Part shown: positions 58,354 through 64,000 of the stretch, piece by piece | Position numbering within the stretch: position 1 is the first letter of the stretch | How the letters are laid out: every line of letters starts with the position of its first letter | DNA from: Solirubrobacter soli DSM 22325 | GTDB lineage: Bacteria > Actinomycetota > Thermoleophilia > Solirubrobacterales > Solirubrobacteraceae | Direction of reading: 5' to 3' | Length of the DNA stretch: 64,000 bases | Assembly (NCBI RefSeq): GCF_000423665.1 | Contig: NZ_AUIK01000036.1 | Span: 1 to 64,000, forward strand | Notes under the pieces: generated by a model | The model's input: only the letters and a program-made list of their open reading frames with translations | What the model was told of the DNA's origin: nothing | Database searches by the model: none | Made by a program: the position numbers and the translations under genes

Positions 58354-61079
58354 GGCTGCGCCGGGAGGACGCCGTTGAGCTGGGAGCGGGAGGTGATCCC
58401 GAGCTTGGGGAACGCGCGGTAGAGATGGCTCGCCACGGTGCGGTGCGAGAGATACAGCTGCTGGCCGATCTCGCGGTTGCTCAGCCCGGCCGCGGCGAGC
58501 TGCACGATCTGGAGCTCCTGCGGCGAGAGGTCGTCCCAGGCCTGGCGCTGGCGCGCCTGGCTCGCCTCGCCCGCCGCGCGCAGCTCCTGCCGCGCCCGCT
58601 CGCCCCAGGCGGGTGCGTCGAGCGCGTCGAACCCGCTGCGGGCGATCCGCAGCGGGTCGCGCGACTCGACCACCCGCCGCTGCCGTCGCAGCCACATGCC
58701 GTAGGCCAGCTGGAGCCGGGCGCGGGTGAAGGGCCTGGCCGACCACGGGGCGGCGAGCGCCGCGGTGAACGCCGCTTCCGCGTGCGCGTCGTCCGCGAGC
58801 AGCGCCCGCGCGTAGAGCACGCCCCAGCGCACGCGCAGCTCGCGCTCGCTGCCGGCGAGCTGCTCGAGGCCTTCGATCACCGCGCGCGCCTCGTCGACGC
58901 GCCCGCAGCCGACCGCGGCGTCGGCGAGGAACGTCACGCCCAGGAACTGGTCGCTCAGATGGTGGCTCGGGTCCCGCGGGTCGAAGATCCGCACCACCTG
59001 GTCGTAGGCCTCGTCGTAGCGGCCCGCGGCGAGGTCGATGACGGCGCGGATGGTGTAGAGCCAGCCCAGGACCGCGGTGGTGGCCGCTGCCTCGCTGATC
59101 GCCATCGCCTTGGCGGCGAGCCGCTCGGCGGCGGGGACGTCACCGTGCAGCGCCGTCAATCCGGCGAGCGAGCCGGTCGCGCCCGAGTGCCAGATCGGCT
59201 GGCCGGTCTCGTCGGCCAGCCGCGCCGCCTCGAACGCGGCGGGGTGCGCGGCGCCCCACTCGCCCAGGACGACCGACACGACCGAGCGCATCACCAGCGC
59301 CTGGGCGAGCAGCGCCAGCCGGCCCTGCTCGCGCAGGCCGTCCGAGGCGATCGTGAGCAGGCGCAGCGAGGCGTCGGAGTCGCCGATCGCGTGCGAGGCG
59401 AGGCCGAGCAGGTGCACGCTGCGCGGGTCCAGGCGGCCGGTCGCGCCGGCCTCGGTCACGAGGCGCCGGACGCGGGTGGCGCCGGAGATCGGCTGGGCCA
59501 TCGCGAGCGTGGCGACGCGCCGCGGGTCGGTGGCGGCGCCGTCGAGCGCATCCACCGCGTCGGTCACCTGCCGTCGCACCCACGCATCCGAGTTCCCCCA
59601 CCAGGTGCGCAGCCCCGCGGCCATCAGCAGCGCTGTCGCGCTCTCGCGATCGCCGTCGGCGTCGGCCGTCCGCGCGAGGTCGAGGAGATGCAACACGCGC
59701 GACGCGTCGCCCTGCCCCGGTCCCGCGCCGTCGTGGAAGATCTCCGAGAGCCATTCGACGCGACCCTGGTCGCGCGCGCTCAGCGGCAGCTCGCGGGCCT
59801 GCTCCACCAGCGTCTTGACCAGGTCCGCGCGCCCGGCCTCGAACGCGGGCTCGGCGGCCGCCAGCAGCCGCCGCACGCGCCCCTCCGCGTCGACCGAGAG
59901 CTCTGCGGCGCGGGCGAAGGCGGCGGACGCCTGCAGCGCGGCCCCGCGCCGGAGCGCCCGCTCCCCCATCGCCTCGAGGTCGCTCGCCACCGACTCGTCC
60001 GGGCCGACGGCCGCAGCCGCTCGATGCTGGGCGCGCCGGTCAGGCTGATCCGCGAACAGCTCGGCCAGCGCGGCGTGCGCGGCGTGGCGCAACTCGACCG
60101 GTGCGGCCTGGTAGATCGCGGAGCGCACCAGCGGATGGCGGAAGCGCAGGCCGCTGCCGTCCAGCGAGATCAGCTCCGCGTCGAGCACGGGCTGCAGCGC
60201 CGCGACGGTGATCGGGCGGCCGAACACCCGCTCCCCGGCGGCCAGGACCGTCGCGAGCGGGCTGGCGACATCGGCGGCGAGGACGAGCAGCAGCGACCGC
60301 GTGTCCGGGCCCGCCTCGCGCAACCGGTGCGCGAACGCCTGCTCGAGGCGCGCGGAGATCGGCACCATCGGGCCTTCCGCGGACGTCTGGAGCTGGTCGA
60401 CCGTCGTCGGCAGCTCGGCCAGCGCGAGCGGATTGCCGTCGGCCTCGAGCAGGATGCGCTGCCGCAGCGGCGCGGGAAGCCCCGGCGCGCTGCGGTCCAG
60501 CAGCGCTCGCGCGGCGTCCGCGTCCAGGCTGTCGATCCGCTGCTCGGGCAGGCCGAGATCGCCGACGCCGTCACGCGTGGCGGCGATCAGCACGATCGGG
60601 TCGGCTTCGATGCGCCGGCCCACGAAGCTGATGACGTCCCGCGAGGCCGCGTCGAGCCAGTGCACGTCGTCGACCACCACCAGCAGCGCCTGCCGGGAGG
60701 CTTCGGCGGCCAGCAGGCCGAGCGTCCCGAGCCCCGCGAGGAACAGGTCTCCGCCCTCGCCCTCGGCCAAGCCGAACGCCGTCCGCAGCATCTCGCGCTG
60801 TGGCACCGGGAGCGTGTCGAGGTCGCCGAGCAGCGGCTGCAGGAGGCGATGCAGCCCGGCGTACGGGAGCGCGGACTCGGTCTCGACGCCCGCCGTGACG
60901 AGGATCCGCAGCCCCCGCTCGCGCGCCGACGCGCAGGCGGCGTCGAGCAGGACCGACTTGCCGATGCCCGGCTCCCCGCGCAGGACCAGCGCGCTTCCCC
61001 GCTCCCCGACCGCGTCGAGCACGCCGCGCATCCGCGCGAGCTCGCCGGTCCGGCCCAGGAGTCCATGTTCGGCCGACAT
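58350..61079 (-). CDS. LAL-type LuxR-family transcriptional regulator
   Basis: A 909-residue regulator: N-terminal STAND ATPase with Walker A RGEPGIGKSVLL (34-45) and DVHWLDAASRD, a large TPR-like region, and a C-terminal LuxR HTH (about 845-905; LSPQELQIVQLAAAGLSNRE, LYLSHRTVASHLYRAFPKLG). ATG 61079; the TTG just before it is unlikely. LAL regulators are ATP-dependent switches that activate target operons on binding an inducer. Coupled to the HTH-less paralogue downstream; divergent from the ferritin-like gene. Confidence 0.92.
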   Translation of the reverse strand: MSAEHGLLGRTGELARMRGVLDAVGERGSALVLRGEPGIGKSVLLDAACASARERGLRILVTAGVETESALPYAGLHRLLQPLLGDLDTLPVPQREMLRTAFGLAEGEGGDLFLAGLGTLGLLAAEASRQALLVVVDDVHWLDAASRDVISFVGRRIEADPIVLIAATRDGVGDLGLPEQRIDSLDADAARALLDRSAPGLPAPLRQRILLEADGNPLALAELPTTVDQLQTSAEGPMVPISARLEQAFAHRLREAGPDTRSLLLVLAADVASPLATVLAAGERVFGRPITVAALQPVLDAELISLDGSGLRFRHPLVRSAIYQAAPVELRHAAHAALAELFADQPDRRAQHRAAAAVGPDESVASDLEAMGERALRRGAALQASAAFARAAELSVDAEGRVRRLLAAAEPAFEAGRADLVKTLVEQARELPLSARDQGRVEWLSEIFHDGAGPGQGDASRVLHLLDLARTADADGDRESATALLMAAGLRTWWGNSDAWVRRQVTDAVDALDGAATDPRRVATLAMAQPISGATRVRRLVTEAGATGRLDPRSVHLLGLASHAIGDSDASLRLLTIASDGLREQGRLALLAQALVMRSVVSVVLGEWGAAHPAAFEAARLADETGQPIWHSGATGSLAGLTALHGDVPAAERLAAKAMAISEAAATTAVLGWLYTIRAVIDLAAGRYDEAYDQVVRIFDPRDPSHHLSDQFLGVTFLADAAVGCGRVDEARAVIEGLEQLAGSERELRVRWGVLYARALLADDAHAEAAFTAALAAPWSARPFTRARLQLAYGMWLRRQRRVVESRDPLRIARSGFDALDAPAWGERARQELRAAGEASQARQRQAWDDLSPQELQIVQLAAAGLSNREIGQQLYLSHRTVASHLYRAFPKLGITSRSQLNGVLPAQP

Positions 61080-61200
61080 CAACGGAGCGGCACGCTACGC
61101 GCGCGACATGGGACAGGCTTAAGCAGGATCACTGAACGGTGACGGCGCGCAGTCATCGTGCGCAAGCCCGGCAGGGAGATCCGGCCTAGCTTCGCCGGCC

Positions 61201-61854
61201 ATGTCCATCATCGACGCAACCGCCCACGCCGCCCAGATCGGCGACGGCGACAGCCTGCAGGACATCCTCGACTTCCTCGTCACCGAGGAGGCGCTCGGCG
61301 TGACCTTCGTCACCGCCGCCATCGAGCACGCCCCCGGCACGCCGTCAGAGGCGTTTCTCCCGGTGCTGCGCAACGCCGTCACGCAGGAGTTCCATCACGT
61401 CGAGGCGCTCAAGGAGGCCGGCGGCAGCCACCTGACCCGCTCCTACTGGTTCCCGGACGCGGCCTTCGACGACGGCGGGGTCGGGCTCTTCTCGACCCTC
61501 GAGGTCGTCGAGACCGTCGAGATCAGCCTGTACCTGCTGGGGGTCAGCGCCTACGCACGCAAGGGCGAGGACTTCGGCGCTCGCCTGTGCGCGGAGGCGA
61601 TGGGCACGGAGGCGGTCCACCGGGCGCTGGTCCGCCACGCGCAGAACGAGCTCGGCAAGGACGTCGGCGTGCCCAACGACGTCGGCTTCGAGAACTTCGA
61701 CTGGCCGAGCCTGAAGCGGGTCCGCGCGGCGCTCGAGGCGCTCGGCATCGGCTACGGCACGCAGACCGACCAGCCGGGGCGCTTCTACGAGTACCCCGGC
61801 GACCCGATCGCCCGCGGCGTCGGCACGCCGGTCAGCCACACGCTGCCCGCCTGA
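61201..61854 (+). CDS. Ferritin-like domain protein, cytoplasmic
   Basis: A 217-residue ferritin-like protein without a signal peptide, unlike those at 6464-7802. Family segments: ILDFLVTEEALGVTFV, VTQEFHHVEALKE with the E-x-x-H pair, STLEVVETVEISLYL and EAMGTEAVHRALVRHA. A diiron-type four-helix bundle is likely, but function is unknown. It diverges from the LAL regulator with a 121-base gap, making it a possible target of it. Confidence 0.82.
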   Translation: MSIIDATAHAAQIGDGDSLQDILDFLVTEEALGVTFVTAAIEHAPGTPSEAFLPVLRNAVTQEFHHVEALKEAGGSHLTRSYWFPDAAFDDGGVGLFSTLEVVETVEISLYLLGVSAYARKGEDFGARLCAEAMGTEAVHRALVRHAQNELGKDVGVPNDVGFENFDWPSLKRVRAALEALGIGYGTQTDQPGRFYEYPGDPIARGVGTPVSHTLPA

Positions 61855-61855
61855 T

Positions 61856-61875
61856 ACTTAGTCATCTACCTAAGT
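61856..61875. promoter_or_regulatory. Palindromic operator candidate for the ArsR-type regulator
   Basis: ACTTAG (61856-61861), 8-base spacer, CTAAGT (61870-61875), a perfect 6-8-6 inverted repeat just after the ferritin-like stop and overlapping the first possible start (GTG 61874) of the ArsR gene. The dyad layout fits binding of an ArsR dimer for autoregulation. Confidence 0.6.
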
Positions 61876-62245
61876 GTTTGATACGCTCTCGTTCGTGCCG
61901 ACCGCCGAGGCCGAACAGCTCGACCGGGCCTTCCACGCCCTGGCCGACGAGAGCCGCCGCGCGATCGTGGTGCGGCTCGCCCGCGGACCCGCGTCCGTGA
62001 GCGAGCTCGCCGCGCCGCTGGCGATGTCACTGCCGTCGGTGATGCAGCACCTCGACGTGCTCCAGCGCAGCGGGCTCGTCCGGTCCGAGAAGGTCGGGCG
62101 GGTCCGCACCTGCCGGCTCGAAGCCGCGCCGATGCGGTCGCTGGAGCACTGGATCGCCGAGCACCGGGCGACCTGGGAGCGGCACTTCGACCGTCTCGCC
62201 GGCGTGCTCGACGAGGTCTTCCCCACCGACGAAGGAGAACGATGA
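61874..62245 (+). CDS. ArsR-family winged-helix regulator
   Basis: A 123-residue ArsR-type repressor (LDRAFHALADESRRAIVVRL, VSELAAPLAMSLPSVMQHLDVL recognition helix region, GLVRSEKVGRVRTCRLE wing). It lacks metal-binding Cys, as expected for ArsR proteins paired with SRPBCC genes. GTG 61874 lies in the palindrome; GTG 61895 (seven codons later) is an equally good start that would leave the operator upstream. Overlaps the SRPBCC gene by 4 bases. Confidence 0.9.
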   Translation: MFDTLSFVPTAEAEQLDRAFHALADESRRAIVVRLARGPASVSELAAPLAMSLPSVMQHLDVLQRSGLVRSEKVGRVRTCRLEAAPMRSLEHWIAEHRATWERHFDRLAGVLDEVFPTDEGER

Positions 62246-62703
62246 GTATCCGCCAGCACGACTTCACGATCGAGCGGACCCTGCGCCAGAGCCCCGACCA
62301 GGCCTTCCAGGCGTTCGCCGACCCGGAGCTCAAGGGCCGGTGGTTCCGGACCCCGGACGGCTGGACCGACCGGGCGTGGGAGCTGGACTTCCGCGTCGGC
62401 GGCAGCGAGCTGAGCGTGGGCCGCGACACGACCGGGACACTGCACGAGTTCCGCAGCCGCTACCACGACATCGTCGACGGCGAGCGGATCGTCTTCGCCT
62501 ACGACCTGCTGATCGACGGGCAGCTCATCTCGGTGTCGCTGACGACGATCGAGGTCCACCCCGACGGCACCGGCACGCAACTGGTCTTCACCGAGCACGG
62601 CGCGTTCTTCGACGACCTCGAGGACCCGGCGCAGCGCGAGCACGGCACCGGCCTGCTCCTCGACGGCCTGACCGCGTTCCTCGCCGATCAGGTCGCGGCG
62701 TGA
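62242..62703 (+). CDS. SRPBCC (AHSA1-like) family protein
   Basis: A 153-residue START/SRPBCC-fold protein: FTIERTLRQSPDQAFQAFAD, the GRWFRTPDGW segment, LDFRVGGSELSVGRD, and the C-terminal helix REHGTGLLLDGLTAFLADQ. Such proteins have a hydrophobic ligand cavity and are the usual partners of ArsR regulators of this type, where their role is mostly unknown. Overlaps both neighbours by 4 bases. Confidence 0.9.
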   Translation: MSIRQHDFTIERTLRQSPDQAFQAFADPELKGRWFRTPDGWTDRAWELDFRVGGSELSVGRDTTGTLHEFRSRYHDIVDGERIVFAYDLLIDGQLISVSLTTIEVHPDGTGTQLVFTEHGAFFDDLEDPAQREHGTGLLLDGLTAFLADQVAA

Positions 62704-63326
62704 TCCTGTATCAGCACCCGTTCGCCGCCTACTGCTGGAAGGCGCTGATCGCGCTGTACGAGCGCGACGTCGCGTTCACGAGCGTGCTCGTCGAGGCCGA
62801 TCGCTCGGCCGTCGCCGCGCTCTGGCCGCCCGCGACGCTGCCCCTGCTGGTCGACGGCGACACGGTCGTCCCTGAGTCCTCCGCCGTCGTCGAGTACCTC
62901 GACCGGTTCGGCGACGCCCCACCGCTCGTCACGAGGCTGTCGACCCGCGTCTGGGATCGGGTGATCGACGGGCAGGTGGCGACGCCGATGCAGGCGATCG
63001 TCTTCGACGCGCTGCGCCCCGCCGACGCCAAGGACCCGTACGGCGTCGATCAGGCGCGCGCGAAGCTCGACGAGTCCTATTCGCTGCTCGACGCGCGACT
63101 CGGCGATGACTGGCTGACCGGCGAGAGCTTCACGCTGGCCGACTGCGCCGCCGCGCCCGCGTTGCACTACGCGGACGTCGTCCACGAGATCGATCGCGTC
63201 GCCCACCCGTCGCTGGCGGCGTACTTCGACCGGCTGCTCGCCCGCCCGTCGGTCGCCCGCGTGATCGACGAGGCGCGGCCGTACCGGGAGGTCTTCCCCC
63301 TCCCGTGGCCGGCCCACGTCTCCTGA
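62700..63326 (+). CDS. Glutathione S-transferase-fold protein
   Basis: A 208-residue GST-like protein: thioredoxin-fold half (ILYQHPFAAYCWKALIALYE, LPLLVDGDTVVPESSAVVEY with the cis-Pro and ES motif) and an all-helical half (LLDARLGDDWLTGESFTLADCAAAPALHY). Actinobacteria generally lack glutathione, so the thiol partner may differ or the protein may be non-enzymatic. GTG 62700 overlaps the SRPBCC stop (GTGA). Last gene of the ArsR operon. Confidence 0.88.
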   Translation: MILYQHPFAAYCWKALIALYERDVAFTSVLVEADRSAVAALWPPATLPLLVDGDTVVPESSAVVEYLDRFGDAPPLVTRLSTRVWDRVIDGQVATPMQAIVFDALRPADAKDPYGVDQARAKLDESYSLLDARLGDDWLTGESFTLADCAAAPALHYADVVHEIDRVAHPSLAAYFDRLLARPSVARVIDEARPYREVFPLPWPAHVS

Positions 63327-63428
63327 TCGAGCAGCCACCCCGGCCCTGTTGCGTTCGAGCGAGTCCGTCGAAAGACAGCACTTTCGGTCGGCATCCTGAA
63401 CCGCGGGATTCGTACCGTTCTCGTCGAG

Positions 63429-64000
63429 ATGGATCGAATCCGGGCCTCCGACAGCGAGCGCGAGCGCGTCGTGACCATTCTGCGTGAGGCTGCGATCGCG
63501 GGACGGTTGACCGTCGAGGAACTCGACTCCCGGTGTGAGCGGGCGTATGCGGCCGTGACGCGCGGCGAGCTCGCTGCCCTGCTCGAGGATCTGCCCGCCG
63601 GCGCATCGATGAAGTCGCGGTCGGCCCCGCCAGTTCCGGCGCGCGCCGTCTCAACGGCGCCGTCGGAGGACCGGTGGCCGGGGCCGTCGCCGTGGCTGGT
63701 CGGTGACCAGCGCTTCTACGTTCAGTGGCAGGGACCGGCCGATCCACGTCAAGCCGGCGCACAGATCATCGAGCACCTGGTCCCGATGTTCCTCGAGTTC
63801 GACTACGAGATCGTCGACCGATCGCCCGACACGCTGTTGCTGCGTCGCGGACTTCCCTCCGTCGCTGCCATGCAGACCACCCCAGGAGTTCTCCCGCGCG
63901 CGGAGGTCACGATCGCGATGAGCGACGCCGGCGACCACAGCGTCACCGAGATCTACGGCGTGGCCCCGCAGCCCATCCGCGAGGCGCTCGCCCGACTCGC
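63429..64000 (+). CDS. DUF1707 domain protein, 3' end beyond the window
   Basis: At least 190 residues, running off the window end. The first 58 residues are a DUF1707 domain (RASDSERERVVTILREAAI, RLTVEELDSRCERAYAAVTR, LAALLEDLP), common in actinobacteria near the N-terminus of small membrane or regulatory proteins. A Pro/Ser/Ala linker (residues 60-85) leads to a second alpha/beta domain (LVGDQRFYVQWQGPADPR, MFLEFDYEIVDRSPDTLLL) that I do not recognise. ATG 63429 directly precedes the domain. Confidence 0.85.
   Translation, partial: MDRIRASDSERERVVTILREAAIAGRLTVEELDSRCERAYAAVTRGELAALLEDLPAGASMKSRSAPPVPARAVSTAPSEDRWPGPSPWLVGDQRFYVQWQGPADPRQAGAQIIEHLVPMFLEFDYEIVDRSPDTLLLRRGLPSVAAMQTTPGVLPRAEVTIAMSDAGDHSVTEIYGVAPQPIREALARL

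Noticed and set aside
55921-58746. A 941-residue version of the HTH-less AAA/TPR protein
   Set aside because: The first 131 residues are an Arg/Ala/Pro-rich shadow of the HTH-coding end of the upstream regulator; ATG 58353 overlaps that gene's stop in the usual ATGA form.
1-64000. A mobile island, prophage, CRISPR array or RNA gene within the window
   Set aside because: No integrase, transposase, phage structural gene, spaced direct repeats, tRNA or rRNA was seen; base composition is uniform by eye.

Overview
The window is very GC-rich, gene-dense actinobacterial DNA with almost no spacer sequence. The best guess for the source is a soil member of the Thermoleophilia (Solirubrobacter/Conexibacter-like). 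This rests on the GC content and heavy GTG start use, the many overlapping start/stop pairs, the ferritin-like and LAL-type regulator gene content, and a signal peptide of the type seen in that class (26107-26547). The taxon is an inference; there is no rRNA or tRNA here and I saw no phage, IS element or CRISPR array.

Layout. (1) 1-6332: the end of a sugar-binding protein, one MalF-type and two tandem MalG-type ABC permeases, then a PhyH-type dioxygenase, a sugar-phosphate-isomerase-like TIM barrel, a D-2-hydroxyacid dehydrogenase and a small unknown protein. (2) 6464-8912: an operon of two exported ferritin-like proteins followed by tatA and tatC. (3) 8900-11060: an ECF42-type sigma factor module (DHFR-like protein, DGPF protein, sigma factor). 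(4) 11176-27765: mixed single genes, including a phosphotransferase, an ABC exporter with a truncated gene remnant at its 3' end, an HD-GYP/LuxR regulator with a lost catalytic His, a lipoprotein made of three four-Cys modules, a DUF1963 protein, a two-component system, an isochorismatase-like hydrolase, a small kinase, a GNAT acetyltransferase, a YciI-like protein and secreted proteins. (5) 27758-39599: a plant-polysaccharide and sugar-acid catabolic island with GH1, GH3 and GH51 glycosidases, an aldo/keto reductase, a second isomerase, a U32-like protein, a DgoD-like dehydratase, a zinc alcohol dehydrogenase and a GMC oxidoreductase. (6) 39654-40475: an unknown protein carrying the LQR-AGN-AV-LQR N-terminal motif seen on proteins linked to contractile injection systems. 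(7) 40485-49208: a broken narK-like gene divergent from a complete narGHJI-narK operon for nitrate respiration. (8) 49133-55737: a Cys-rich protein, an EamA transporter, a SARP-type regulator interrupted by an in-frame amber codon, and a divergent operon ending in a DHA2 drug exporter. (9) 55921-61079: two translationally coupled LAL-type AAA/TPR proteins, only the first with a HTH. (10) 61201-64000: a cytoplasmic ferritin-like protein, an ArsR/SRPBCC/GST-like operon with a palindromic operator candidate, and the start of a DUF1707 protein.

How the parts fit. The importer genes plus the glycosidase island look like uptake, trimming and oxidation of plant-derived oligosaccharides, with the oxidised sugars passing through dehydrogenase/dehydratase steps. 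The nar operon gives anaerobic nitrate respiration; its spare transporter has decayed. Several regulators sit directly beside probable targets (SARP beside an exporter operon, ArsR beside SRPBCC/GST, ECF42 beside the DGPF gene). The window contains at least three decaying genes: the narK copy, the SARP gene and the fragment at 13260-13367. The most unusual points are the ferritin-like/Tat operon, the orphan injection-system-like protein, the SARP nonsense codon next to a well-formed SARP-type repeat, and gene pairs whose start or stop codons share a single 4-bp palindrome.
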